From the NCBI GenBank assembly GCA_905199755.1, contig CAJKHT010000004.1, forward strand, positions 1 through 64,000: DNA of 64,000 nucleotides. The letters are read 5' to 3'. Origin of the DNA: an uncultured Eubacteriales bacterium. Lineage in GTDB: Bacteria > Bacillota > Clostridia > UBA1381. Positions 26,793-35,062 of this stretch are shown here, piece by piece (position 1 is the stretch's first letter; each line of letters starts with the position of its first letter). The translations under genes and the position numbers were made by a program. The notes under the pieces were generated by a model that was given only the letters and a program-made list of their open reading frames with translations, had not been told where the DNA came from and did no database searches.

Positions 26793-27382
26793 CCTTTTTG
26801 GCAAATGCAAAGCTTATAGCTTTTGTCTTTAAATTCATACGGTGTAAATGTGTATTTTTCACCGTTGTATTCCGTTGTATCTTCAAGTACACAAAAGGAA
26901 GAAAGCGGTATTTTCAAGCCCTTGCCGACCGCTTTTACAAGGCTTTCCTTTCTTACCCATATTTCATAAAAGGCTTCTTCGGCATTGCATGCGGCATGCA
27001 TATATCCGCGTTCCTTGTCGGTAAAATATTTTTTTGCTATGTTCGGATTTATGCTCCGCATAAGCTGAATATCAACACCAATCGGCACATCGGAAACGGC
27101 GCAGACGGCATAATCTCCCGAATGGCTGATGTTAAAATGAAAATTGGGATACATGGGAAGATACGGCTTTTTAAAATCGTCCGTATCCCATATTACGGGT
27201 GTCTGAATATCGGGAAAAAAATCCTTTGCCGCTTCGTTTAAAAGCAGCTCCGCGCCCGCCGACTGCTTTTTTGCCTGTTCGGTCTTTTGCCGCATAAGCT
27301 TTTCCCGGCGCTTTTCGGAAATTTTGCCGTAAACCTCGCGAAGTACAATATCCGTTACGTTCATTGTATAAAGCTTTATCAT
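26789..27382 (-). CDS. Sfp-type 4'-phosphopantetheinyl transferase
   Basis: A 197-residue PPTase that moves the phosphopantetheine arm from CoA to carrier proteins. The Sfp/HetI signature is clear: FNISHSGDYAVCAV, the Mg-binding GVDIQ, and WVRKESLVKAVGKGL. It overlaps rsmE by four bases (ATGA). The target carrier protein cannot be read from the window; no NRPS or PKS is present here. Last gene of the rnhB operon. Confidence 0.9.
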   Translation of the reverse strand: MIKLYTMNVTDIVLREVYGKISEKRREKLMRQKTEQAKKQSAGAELLLNEAAKDFFPDIQTPVIWDTDDFKKPYLPMYPNFHFNISHSGDYAVCAVSDVPIGVDIQLMRSINPNIAKKYFTDKERGYMHAACNAEEAFYEIWVRKESLVKAVGKGLKIPLSSFCVLEDTTEYNGEKYTFTPYEFKDKSYKLCICQKG

Positions 27383-28137
27383 TTTTCGGAAATTCTATTA
27401 ATATCGCCTATTTCGTACATAAGCATGGAAAGCACGGCTTCGCCTGCTGTTTCCGTGCGCAGAATACGTCTGCCGAGGGTGATGGTTTTAATTCCCGCTG
27501 CTCTGATTTTTTCGGTTTCGGCTATGTCAAAGCCGCCCTCGGGACCTATGATAAATGCTGCATTTTTCGGATTTTCGCATGATGTCAGCACACTTTTTAA
27601 CGTGTTTTCCCGTTCACATTCGTAGGGAACGAAAACAATATCGAAAGCCTTAAGCTTATCGAGCACGGCATCAAGCGTCTTTGGCATTGTCACCTCGGGA
27701 ATTATCCCTCTGCCCGATTGCTTTGCCGCTTCTGCGGCAATTTTGCGCCAGCGTTCCGTTTTCTTTTCCTCTGCTTTTTTGTTTTCAAGCTTTACAACGC
27801 ATCTGGCAAGCGAACACGGGATAATTCTCGAAATTCCCAGCTCCGTGGTTTTCTGAATTATATAATCCATTTTTGATGCCTTAGGCAAGCCCTGCACAAG
27901 CGTAACGCTTATGTTCGGCTCGGAGCTGCTTTTTTTCTCGCTTATTATTTTACATTCCACCTCATCGGGCGAAATTTTATCGATTACCGTTTCGTAATCG
28001 ATGCCGCGCCCGTCGCAGAGTGTCAGACCGTCTCCCGTCGTCATGCGCAGAACTCTCGAAATGTGAGCGGCATCGCCGCCGCGTATAACTATGCTTTCGC
28101 CGCCGATATTTTCGCGCGGCACAAAAAATTTAGACAT
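27379..28137 (-). CDS. rsmE: 16S rRNA m3U1498 methyltransferase RsmE
   Basis: A 252-residue SPOUT methyltransferase that methylates U1498 of 16S rRNA. An N-terminal PUA-like domain is followed by the SPOUT knot with IIGPEGGFDIAE and LGRRILRTETA, the SAM-binding signature. The ATG at 28137 is preferred over 28155 because it follows AAGGG and gives the family start MSKFFVP. It overlaps the preceding dipeptidase gene by 8 bases. Confidence 0.94.
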   Translation of the reverse strand: MSKFFVPRENIGGESIVIRGGDAAHISRVLRMTTGDGLTLCDGRGIDYETVIDKISPDEVECKIISEKKSSSEPNISVTLVQGLPKASKMDYIIQKTTELGISRIIPCSLARCVVKLENKKAEEKKTERWRKIAAEAAKQSGRGIIPEVTMPKTLDAVLDKLKAFDIVFVPYECERENTLKSVLTSCENPKNAAFIIGPEGGFDIAETEKIRAAGIKTITLGRRILRTETAGEAVLSMLMYEIGDINRISEK

Positions 28138-28990
28138 TCTCAAAAACCCTTTCAAAATTTTTATGGCTTATTTTTTCTATCTGTTCATCGGTGTAATTAA
28201 GCTGCAAAAGCCTGTCAAATACCTTGTAAGTATCTTCACAGCCGTTTATGCCGCGCGGCAGACCTTCCACACCGTCAAAATCCGCCCCGATGCCTATGCT
28301 GTTTTCGCCGCCGAGTGACATAAAATGCTCTATATGCTTTATTATATCGTCAATATCGGCGCTGCCGCTTTCGTTAAGAAACGGCGGATTGAAATTTATC
28401 CCGACACAGCCGCCGCGGCTTTTTATAATGCGGAACATATCGTCGGTCAGGTTTCGCCTGTGGCTGCATACGCTCCTTGAATCGGAATGTGTGGCAATGA
28501 GCGTTTTGCCGTAAAATTCCGCAATGTCATAAAATGATTTGTCATTAAGGTGCGATACATCAATAAGCATACCGGCATTATCCATTTCGTTTACAACGCT
28601 TTTGCCGAATGGTGTGAGTCCCTTTGTTTTGTCCTGTTCGTCCGCACCTGCGGCTATGTGGTTTGTTCCGTTCCACGTAAGAGCCGCCGCCCTGACACCG
28701 AGCCTTGCATAGTTTCTTAAATCGGCAAGGCTTCTTATGCACTCGCCGCCCTCGATGCTTAAAATTCCGTCCGCACCGCTTATATAAAAAGTATCTATGA
28801 GACGCATACAGCGCTGCGCGGCGCAGGAATGATATACGGGATCGATAAAGCACGCGAATACCTGTGTGTATTTTTTGTATGCTCCCATTCTTTTTGAATC
28901 AACATTAAATGTGTTTTGCTTAAGTCCTTGTCCCTCGTCCGAAATTCTGCACAAGGTATCGCAGTGTGCGTCAAATACAGAATAGTCCAT
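28130..28990 (-). CDS. Membrane-dipeptidase family (M19) zinc peptidase
   Basis: A 286-residue amidohydrolase-fold dipeptidase. Zinc-site motifs are DAHCDT at the N-terminus, the bridging Glu in SIEGG, SHLND, and ATHSDSRSVCSHRRNLTD. It lacks a signal peptide, so despite the family name it should be cytosolic here. It would cleave dipeptides, possibly with D-residues. Middle gene of the rnhB-yraN-dipeptidase-rsmE-PPTase operon. Confidence 0.92.
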   Translation of the reverse strand: MDYSVFDAHCDTLCRISDEGQGLKQNTFNVDSKRMGAYKKYTQVFACFIDPVYHSCAAQRCMRLIDTFYISGADGILSIEGGECIRSLADLRNYARLGVRAAALTWNGTNHIAAGADEQDKTKGLTPFGKSVVNEMDNAGMLIDVSHLNDKSFYDIAEFYGKTLIATHSDSRSVCSHRRNLTDDMFRIIKSRGGCVGINFNPPFLNESGSADIDDIIKHIEHFMSLGGENSIGIGADFDGVEGLPRGINGCEDTYKVFDRLLQLNYTDEQIEKISHKNFERVFENV

Positions 28991-28999
28991 AAATACCCC

Positions 29000-29356
29000 C
29001 TAAAATGCGTTTTCAATGTGATTTACTGACGTGATTACCGCTTTGCCGCCCGTCATTTTGTAAAGCACTTCTATCACGTCAAAACGGATTTCATTGTTTA
29101 CCGTATCGGTATAATACATGGCTGTGCGCGTTATTCTGCGCTGCTTTCTGAAATCCACGTATTCCGACGGTTCGCCGTAAAGAGTGTTTTTCCTTGTTTT
29201 TACCTCCGTAAAGACAATACATTCGCCGTCTTTTGCGATTATGTCTATTTCGCCCGTTTTAATTTTAAAATTGCGTTCGAGAATTGTGTAGCCCTTGCTT
29301 TCAAGATACCTGCATGCGGCGGTTTCGCCCATATCTCCTATTTCCTTGGTTGTCAT
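29000..29356 (-). CDS. YraN-family (UPF0102) nuclease-like protein
   Basis: A 118-residue protein with the restriction-endonuclease-like core of UPF0102: GETAACRYLESKGY, KTGEIDIIAKDG and FTEVKTRK contain the D-(E/x)xK-type catalytic set. It commonly follows rnhB, as it does here with an ATGA overlap, suggesting a role in nucleic-acid maintenance. Biochemical function is not settled for the family. Confidence 0.92.
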   Translation of the reverse strand: MTTKEIGDMGETAACRYLESKGYTILERNFKIKTGEIDIIAKDGECIVFTEVKTRKNTLYGEPSEYVDFRKQRRITRTAMYYTDTVNNEIRFDVIEVLYKMTGGKAVITSVNHIENAF

Positions 29357-30000
29357 GCTTTATCACCCGTTATCTTTTTCAGAAAAGTGCGTCTGTGTAT
29401 TTTGCAGGGTCCGTATTTCAATATAGCCTCGCAGTGTGCCTTTGTGCCGTAGCCCTTGTGCTTGTCAAAGCCGTATTGCGGATATTTCTTTGCCGCATCG
29501 TACATAACCCTGTCACGGCTTACCTTTGCAAGTATTGATGCGGCGGCTATCGACACGCTCTTTGCATCACCCTTTACCACCGTTTCATGTGCGACATCCA
29601 TTCCTTTTATTCTGTTTCCGTCAATCAATACGTAATCGGGAGTCACGTCAAGACCGTTTACGGCTTTGTTCATTGCCTCAAAGGTTGCATTCAGAATATT
29701 TATCTCGTCTATGCGCTCGTGTGATATGTCGGCTATGCAGTACGATACTGCTTTTTCGCATATAATGTCAAACAATTCCTCGCGCTTTTTTTCGCTGAGC
29801 TTTTTTGAATCGTTAAGTCCGGGGATAAAGCAGTTTTCGGGCAGTATAACCGCCGCGGCAAATACCGGTCCGGCAAGCGGTCCGCGTCCCGCTTCGTCAA
29901 CTCCTGCAATGCATTTGAAGCCTTTTTCACGGCAGCTGCGTTCGATTTCCGTCATTTTAAAAAGCCGTTCTCTTTCTTCTTCCTCCGTGAGCCTTTTCAT
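29353..30000 (-). CDS. rnhB: Ribonuclease HII
   Basis: A 215-residue RNase HII that removes ribonucleotides from DNA and degrades RNA in hybrids. Catalytic motifs are visible: the Asp-Glu pair in AGVDEAGRGPLAG, the Asp in VLIDGNRI, and ASILAKVSRDRVM. A GGAGG stands 9 bases before the start. First gene of a five-gene operon. Confidence 0.96.
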   Translation of the reverse strand: MKRLTEEEERERLFKMTEIERSCREKGFKCIAGVDEAGRGPLAGPVFAAAVILPENCFIPGLNDSKKLSEKKREELFDIICEKAVSYCIADISHERIDEINILNATFEAMNKAVNGLDVTPDYVLIDGNRIKGMDVAHETVVKGDAKSVSIAAASILAKVSRDRVMYDAAKKYPQYGFDKHKGYGTKAHCEAILKYGPCKIHRRTFLKKITGDKA

Positions 30001-30042
30001 ATGTGCATTTCCTCCCGTAAAAACAGTTTCATATATAATATT

Positions 30043-30071
30043 ATTATATCACCGATAAATGCATGCGTCAA
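30043..30071 (-). promoter_or_regulatory. SigA-type promoter of the rnhB operon
   Basis: On the minus strand: TTGACG (30066-30071), 17 bases, TATAAT (30043-30048), about 45 bases ahead of rnhB. Confidence 0.75.
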
Positions 30072-30130
30072 CATTCATCTTGACCAAACACCCGCATTTT
30101 GCAATCATTTTCAAAAAAATAAAAAAAGGT

Positions 30131-30188
30131 ATTGACAAAGTAAATATATGGTGCTATAATATGACCTATAAAACACGTAGGTTTTATA
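30131..30188 (+). promoter_or_regulatory. cysK promoter with downstream inverted repeat
   Basis: TTGACA (30131-30136), exactly 17 bases, TATAAT (30154-30159). Right after the expected start site lies TATAAAAC/GTTTTATA (30166-30173 with 30181-30188), a candidate operator or leader hairpin. Rrf2-type cysteine regulators such as CymR bind in this sort of position, but I cannot confirm a match. Confidence 0.75.
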
Positions 30189-30208
30189 AGAATTATGGAG
30201 GCGGTTAT

Positions 30209-30238
30209 ATGAAAGTACATATAAGCAAGCGATGTTGA
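30209..30238 (+). CDS. Micro-ORF leader peptide MKVHISKRC upstream of cysK
   Basis: A nine-codon reading frame with a strong GGAGG seven bases before its ATG. It encodes M-K-V-H-I-S-K-R-C and stops at TGA directly after the single Cys codon (TGT). It sits in the cysK leader, 56 bases ahead of the cysK start. The position and composition suggest a cysteine-sensing leader, where ribosome stalling or release at the final Cys codon changes cysK expression. No protein evidence exists; this is inference from sequence. Confidence 0.6.
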   Translation: MKVHISKRC

Positions 30239-30294
30239 TGCTGATATTTACTGCATATATATTTGAAATTTTATTAAAAGGGGAGTAAAAAATC

Positions 30295-31224
30295 ATGAAA
30301 ACATATAAAAAAATCACAGACTTAATCGGCGGAACACCGCTTTTGGAGCTTACAAACTATGAAAAAGCAAATGACATTTCGGCAACAATACTGGCAAAGC
30401 TGGAGTATTTTAACCCGGCAGGCAGCGTTAAGGACAGAATTGCACGTGCCATGCTTGATGAGGCTGAGGAAAAGGGTCTTTTAAAGCCCGGTGCGGTAAT
30501 TATAGAACCCACAAGCGGAAATACGGGTATAGGTCTTGCTGCGGTGGCGGCATCGAGAGGATATAAAATAATTCTTACAATGCCCGAAACGATGAGCGTG
30601 GAGCGCCGCAATTTATTGAAGGCATACGGTGCGGAGCTTGTTCTGACGGACGGCGCACAGGGAATGAAGGGTGCGATTGCAAAGGCTAAGGAATTATCGG
30701 AACAGACACCAGGCAGCTTTATTCCGAGTCAGTTTACCAATCCGTCAAACCCGGAGGCACACCGCCGGACAACAGGTCCGGAAATCTGGGAGGATACGGA
30801 CGGCAAGGTAGATATTTTTGTTGCGGGAGTAGGTACGGGCGGCACCGTTACGGGTGTCGGCGAATATCTGAAATCGAAAAATCCCAATGTCAAGGTTGTT
30901 GCGGTTGAGCCTGCAGGCTCTCCGGTGCTTTCAAAGGGTACTCCGGGGCCGCATAAAATCCAGGGTATAGGTGCAGGCTTTGTTCCCGAAACGCTTAATA
31001 CAAAGGTATATGATGAAATTATAGCCGTTGAAAATGAAGATGCGTTTGAAACGGGCAGAGCACTTGCAAGAAAAGAGGGTGTGCTTGTTGGAATTTCATC
31101 GGGCGCAGCGGTATTTGCCGCTACGGAGCTTGCAAAGCGTCCCGAAAACAAGGGCAAGGTTATAGTTGCACTGCTCCCCGATACGGGCGACAGATATTTG
31201 TCAACACCTATGTTTGCGGAATAA
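30295..31224 (+). CDS. cysK: Cysteine synthase A (O-acetylserine sulfhydrylase)
   Basis: A 309-residue PLP enzyme that makes cysteine from O-acetylserine and sulfide. The PLP lysine lies in [11 protein letters not shown], the substrate loop in [12 protein letters not shown], and the phosphate-binding glycine loop in [15 protein letters not shown]. The start has AAAGGGGAG upstream. It is a single-gene unit behind a long leader (about 130 bases) with a micro-ORF. Confidence 0.97.
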   Translation: MKTYKKITDLIGGTPLLELTNYEKANDISATILAKLEYFNPAGSVKDRIARAMLDEAEEKGLLKPGAVIIEPTSGNTGIGLAAVAASRGYKIILTMPETMSVERRNLLKAYGAELVLTDGAQGMKGAIAKAKELSEQTPGSFIPSQFTNPSNPEAHRRTTGPEIWEDTDGKVDIFVAGVGTGGTVTGVGEYLKSKNPNVKVVAVEPAGSPVLSKGTPGPHKIQGIGAGFVPETLNTKVYDEIIAVENEDAFETGRALARKEGVLVGISSGAAVFAATELAKRPENKGKVIVALLPDTGDRYLSTPMFAE

Positions 31225-31230
31225 CAGACT

Positions 31231-31282
31231 CTAAAAAGCGGCTGCCGCATGGATTTTTCCGTGCCAAAGCCGTTTTTTTTCG
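31231..31282 (+). terminator. Terminator downstream of cysK
   Basis: CGGCT and AGCCG bracket an inner GCATGGA/TCCGTGC stem, followed by eight T residues. Confidence 0.65.
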
Positions 31283-31312
31283 GAATAAAGTGCGGATTTT
31301 GCCGAAATATGC

Positions 31313-31341
31313 TTGAAAATGCAAAAGTATTGATGTATAAT
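31313..31341 (+). promoter_or_regulatory. SigA-type promoter of the TSCPD gene
   Basis: TTGAAA (31313-31318), 17 bases, TATAAT (31336-31341), about 40 bases before the gene. Confidence 0.7.
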
Positions 31342-31381
31342 AAGGCTGTAGATTATTTGCACGGAAAGGAAGTAACTGAAA

Positions 31382-31633
31382 ATGGCACATTATTCATACA
31401 CGCCGAACGGAGTCTGTTCGGTGAAGATTGATTTTGATATCGATAACGGAATTGTACGCAATATACACTTCACAAGAGGCTGCAGCGGAAACACGCAGGG
31501 CGTGGCAAGGCTTGCTGAGGGTATGCCCGTCGATGAGGTTATAGAAAGACTGAATGGTACCGACTGCAACGGACGCGGAACATCATGTCCCGACCAGCTT
31601 GCGAAAGCGCTGGAAACAGCACAAAATCAATAA
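31382..31633 (+). CDS. TSCPD-domain protein (TIGR03905-like)
   Basis: An 83-residue protein with the TSCPD domain: the final T-S-C-P-D motif is present (GRGTSCPDQLAKAL) along with conserved cysteines in GVCSVKID, RGCSGNTQG and TDCNGRG. The four cysteines suggest metal binding. This domain also occurs at the end of some ribonucleotide reductases; the free-standing form has no proven function. It has its own promoter and terminator. Confidence 0.9.
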   Translation: MAHYSYTPNGVCSVKIDFDIDNGIVRNIHFTRGCSGNTQGVARLAEGMPVDEVIERLNGTDCNGRGTSCPDQLAKALETAQNQ

Positions 31634-31651
31634 AAAAGTAATAATATGTTA

Positions 31652-31686
31652 AAACGCTCATATAATGTATATGGGCGCTTTTTTTG
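31652..31686 (+). terminator. Terminator after the TSCPD gene
   Basis: An 11-12 bp stem (31653-31664 with 31668-31680) directly followed by a run of T residues. Confidence 0.85.
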
Positions 31687-31717
31687 CGCCGGATTTTCTT
31701 TTACGGAGGACAGGCAT

Positions 31718-32209
31718 ATGCTGAAAAAGATATTATTTGCTGTTATACTGATTGTGAGCTTCGGTGCGGTGGCGGTATCCTCTGCCGGTCAGCCGGAAAT
31801 GACGGATGTAAAGCTGTATTTTGTCGATGCCGGTATGATGCGGCTCGTTCCGATAAGAACCACGCTTTACAAAACCGATAAGGCGCATGAGGCTAAAGCG
31901 GTGCTTAATGCGCTTATAGCCGGCAGAGACAATAACCCCAAAATACGCAGACTGATTCCCGACATAAAAAAATGTATGACCGTGCGCGTCAGGGAAAATA
32001 CGGCATATGTAAACATAACGCAGAAAATGATTGACGCACACCCCGACGGCAGAGATGCGGAAATGCTTACGGTGTATCAGATAGTAAATTCCCTGACATG
32101 CATAGACGGAATAGCAAATGTGAAATTTACAATAAACGGCAGCACTCAAAAGGAGTTTATGGGGTATCTCGATATGCGCGAAACCTTTATTCCCGATTAT
32201 CTGATATAG
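31718..32209 (+). CDS. Exported GerMN-domain protein
   Basis: A 163-residue protein with an N-terminal signal or anchor (MLKKILFAVILIVSFGAVAV) and a GerMN domain over the rest (VKLYFVDAGMMRLVPIRTTL, TVYQIVNSLTCIDGIANVKFTING). GerMN domains are found in spore germination and cortex proteins such as GerM, so a sporulation or envelope role is likely. The frame runs upstream to 31646 through the preceding terminator; the ATG at 31718 has a GGAGG and starts the signal peptide. Confidence 0.83.
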   Translation: MLKKILFAVILIVSFGAVAVSSAGQPEMTDVKLYFVDAGMMRLVPIRTTLYKTDKAHEAKAVLNALIAGRDNNPKIRRLIPDIKKCMTVRVRENTAYVNITQKMIDAHPDGRDAEMLTVYQIVNSLTCIDGIANVKFTINGSTQKEFMGYLDMRETFIPDYLI

Positions 32210-32260
32210 TGCAATTTAATGTAATCCGGTGTAATTTAGTGGAAAAAATTAAAATATGTA

Positions 32261-32288
32261 TTGCAAAAATTGCCGTATATGTTATAAT
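32261..32288 (+). promoter_or_regulatory. Promoter of the GH3 gene
   Basis: TTGCAA (32261-32266), 16 bases, TATAAT (32283-32288), about 45 bases upstream of the GH3 start. Confidence 0.65.
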
Positions 32289-32332
32289 TGTTTTTATAAA
32301 AAAACTGTAGCGGAAACGGAAAGGATAACAGA

Positions 32333-35026
32333 ATGAGAATCAAGGATAAGGTAGTTGAGGGTATACGTTTGGGGGACTTAAAGGCAGAGCCGGTAAAGGG
32401 AATTGCCGCTCTTTCGGCACAGACAAATGCCGAGGGTGCGGTGCTTGTTAAAAACAACGGTATGCTCCCATTAAAAAAAGGCGATAAGGTCGCGGTATTC
32501 GGAAGATTGCAGCGCGATTATTACAAAAGCGGAACAGGCTCCGGCGGACTGGTAAATACGGAGTATGTGACAAATATATTCGACAGCCTTTCGGAATGTG
32601 AGGATATAGAGCTTAACGGTGAACTGGCGGAAATTTACCGTAAATGGATTGAGGAAAATCCGTTTGATACCGGCGACGGCTGGGTGCAGCCGTGGTCGCA
32701 GAAAGAAGCCGTTTTAGACGATGAAATGGTGAAGAAAGCCGCACAAACCTCCGAAAAGGCAATCATGATTATCGGAAGAACGGCAGGAGAAACAAAGGAT
32801 AATACACTCGACAAGGGCAGCTATCTTCTGACGGACGAAGAATATGAAATGATAAGGAAAATAACCTCGTATTTTGAGAATGTCTGCGTACTGCTTAATA
32901 CGGGAAATATTATAGATATGAAATGGGTGCAGGAGCTTAATGTCGGCACCGTAATGTACATATGGCACGGCGGACAGGAGGGCGGCAGAGCCGCTGCGGA
33001 GCTGCTGTGCGGAAAGCGTTACCCGTCGGGTAAGCTGAGCGATACGATAGCCTACAATATAGAAGATTATCCCTCGTATGACGGCTTTGAAAACGAAGAA
33101 GAGGTAATTTATTCGGACGATATTTTTGTGGGCTACAGATACTTTGAAACCTTTGCAAAGGAAAAGGTTATGTATCCGTTCGGCTTTGGTCTGTCTTATA
33201 CGAGCTTTGAAACAAAGGTAAAGTCGGCAGGCGTATGCGGAGAAACGTTTACGGCGGAGGTTACGGTAAAAAATACGGGAGAATGTGCCGGCAAAGAGGT
33301 GGTTCAAGTTTATTATGAAATGTGCGGCGGAAAGCTGGCACACCCGTCAAGAGAGCTTGCGGCTTTTAAAAAGACAATAGAGCTTAAGCCGCAGGAAAGT
33401 GACACAGTGAGGGTTGAGTTCAAAATATCGGACATGGCATCATATGATGATGACGGAACAACAGGCAATAAATCCTGCTATGTGCTTGAAAAAGGAAACT
33501 ATAACATTTATATAGGAACAGATGTAAGAAGTGCGGAAAATGTGTATACATATGTTCAGAATGAAACGGAAATAACCCGAAAGCTCAGCGCAGCTTTGAC
33601 ACCCAAAACCGAGTTTAAGCGCCTCACAAACAAAAACGGTGCAAAAGAATACGAAAATGTCACCGCAGCGGAGGATAAAGAGCAAAAGTATGAGCAGCTT
33701 GAAACGGTAAAAGCCGGAACAGATAAAGGAATAAAGCTGAAAGATGTATTTGAGGGAAAATCGTCCATGACCGAATTTGCAAATCAGTTAAGCGATTTCG
33801 ATCTTGCATGCCTTTCACAGGGCGAGGGAATGAACAGTACCAAGGTAAGACCGGGTACGGGCGGAGCAATCGGCGGAATGACAAATTCACTTCAGAAATA
33901 CGGTATTCCCGCAATATGCGTGACGGACGGCCCCTCGGGACTGCGCTTTGACAACGGCGATAAGGCATCGAGTCTGCCGATGGGAACATTGATAGCATGC
34001 ACATGGAACGAGGAGCTTGCGGAAAAGCTTTACACATATGAGGGCATGGAAATGTATGCTCACGATGTTGACGCACTGCTCGGCCCGGGAATGAATATAC
34101 ACAGACTGCCGCTTTGCGGAAGAAATTTTGAATATTTATCGGAGGATCCGTTACTTACGGGAAGACTGGCAAACAGCATCTGCAAGGGTATGAAAAATAC
34201 GGGAACAAGCGCAACGATAAAGCATTTTGCGGCGAATAACAAGGAATTTAACCGTTTGAGGGTTAATATGGTAATATCGGAAAGGGCGCTCCGCGAGATT
34301 TATTTAAAGCCGTATGAAATTGTGGTTAAAAACAACAATACCAAAATGCTTATGAACGCATATAACCGCATCAACAGCGTTTACTGCGCGTCCAATTATG
34401 ACCTTAATACCGTGGTTTTGAGGAATGAGTGGAATTATGACGGTCTTGTGATGACCGACTGGTGGTCCGCAACATATTTTAAAAACGGTGAAACGTTTAA
34501 GCCCAGAAAATATCCGATAAAGGCGCAGAATGATGTGTATATGGTAAATGCCGATTCGGAGAAAATCGCTGAAGAAATCATGCATGATATTGAGTCGGGT
34601 GAGGTGAGCCGTGCGGAGCTTCTGAGAAATGCGGTAAATATACTGAACGTTATCATAAAAACACCGACCTTTGAAAAATACATTGACGGTGAAAGCCGCA
34701 TAAGACAGGAATCCGATATATCAAAAATGACGCTTGCGCTTTTTGCCGATAACGTAAAAGCAAATGAAAAATATCTGCTGAAAACGGATAAGGGCGCTGC
34801 CTGTGCGGTGCGTATAAAAGCCGTTTCCGACAGAAATGAGCTTGTACAGATTCCCGTTAAGATTTACGTTAACGGAAACAGTGCCGCGGTAATTACGGCA
34901 CAGGGTACAAACGGTGAAAAGGAAACCTTTAAGGCTGATTTTTACATGATGCCCGGAGAAAACAACGTAACGCTCGAATATGAAGAAAAGAGCATTAATA
35001 TTGAAAAAATGGAGATTTATCTCTGA
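32333..35026 (+). CDS. Cytoplasmic GH3 beta-glycosidase with permuted domain order
   Basis: An 897-residue family 3 glycoside hydrolase whose domains are swapped. The part normally C-terminal comes first (about 25-290: EGAVLVKNNGMLPL, WHGGQEGGRAAAELLCG, PFGFGLSYTSFE). An FnIII-like domain follows (about 295-400), then the TIM-barrel part (about 475-720: VTDGPSGLRF, KHFAANN, and nucleophile Asp709 in LVMTDWW). About 110 beta-rich residues end the chain. Permuted GH3 enzymes are known in rumen bacteria. Without a signal peptide it should trim imported oligosaccharides; glucosidase versus xylosidase specificity is not readable. Confidence 0.92.
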   Translation: MRIKDKVVEGIRLGDLKAEPVKGIAALSAQTNAEGAVLVKNNGMLPLKKGDKVAVFGRLQRDYYKSGTGSGGLVNTEYVTNIFDSLSECEDIELNGELAEIYRKWIEENPFDTGDGWVQPWSQKEAVLDDEMVKKAAQTSEKAIMIIGRTAGETKDNTLDKGSYLLTDEEYEMIRKITSYFENVCVLLNTGNIIDMKWVQELNVGTVMYIWHGGQEGGRAAAELLCGKRYPSGKLSDTIAYNIEDYPSYDGFENEEEVIYSDDIFVGYRYFETFAKEKVMYPFGFGLSYTSFETKVKSAGVCGETFTAEVTVKNTGECAGKEVVQVYYEMCGGKLAHPSRELAAFKKTIELKPQESDTVRVEFKISDMASYDDDGTTGNKSCYVLEKGNYNIYIGTDVRSAENVYTYVQNETEITRKLSAALTPKTEFKRLTNKNGAKEYENVTAAEDKEQKYEQLETVKAGTDKGIKLKDVFEGKSSMTEFANQLSDFDLACLSQGEGMNSTKVRPGTGGAIGGMTNSLQKYGIPAICVTDGPSGLRFDNGDKASSLPMGTLIACTWNEELAEKLYTYEGMEMYAHDVDALLGPGMNIHRLPLCGRNFEYLSEDPLLTGRLANSICKGMKNTGTSATIKHFAANNKEFNRLRVNMVISERALREIYLKPYEIVVKNNNTKMLMNAYNRINSVYCASNYDLNTVVLRNEWNYDGLVMTDWWSATYFKNGETFKPRKYPIKAQNDVYMVNADSEKIAEEIMHDIESGEVSRAELLRNAVNILNVIIKTPTFEKYIDGESRIRQESDISKMTLALFADNVKANEKYLLKTDKGAACAVRIKAVSDRNELVQIPVKIYVNGNSAAVITAQGTNGEKETFKADFYMMPGENNVTLEYEEKSINIEKMEIYL

Positions 35027-35033
35027 TAAGGTA

Positions 35034-35062
35034 AAGCCTGCACGGATTATTCGTGCAGGCTT
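35034..35062. terminator. Hairpin between convergent GH3 and response regulator genes
   Basis: An 11-bp perfect stem AAGCCTGCACG/CGTGCAGGCTT with a 7-base loop; modest T-runs on each side make it a likely shared terminator. Confidence 0.75.

Noticed and set aside
30236..30238. TGA after the Cys codon read as selenocysteine or tryptophan to extend the leader peptide
   Set aside because: No selenocysteine insertion hairpin is apparent, and genes across the window end in TGA without signs of recoding.
30160..30294. A T-box or SAM riboswitch upstream of cysK
   Set aside because: I looked for the T-box consensus, a specifier stem and an SAM-I core and found none; only a short hairpin and the micro-ORF are visible.
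30111..30317. A 68-codon minus-strand reading frame over the cysK leader
   Set aside because: It is A/T-rich and low in complexity, lacks a convincing ribosome-binding site, and overlaps a consensus plus-strand promoter and leader.
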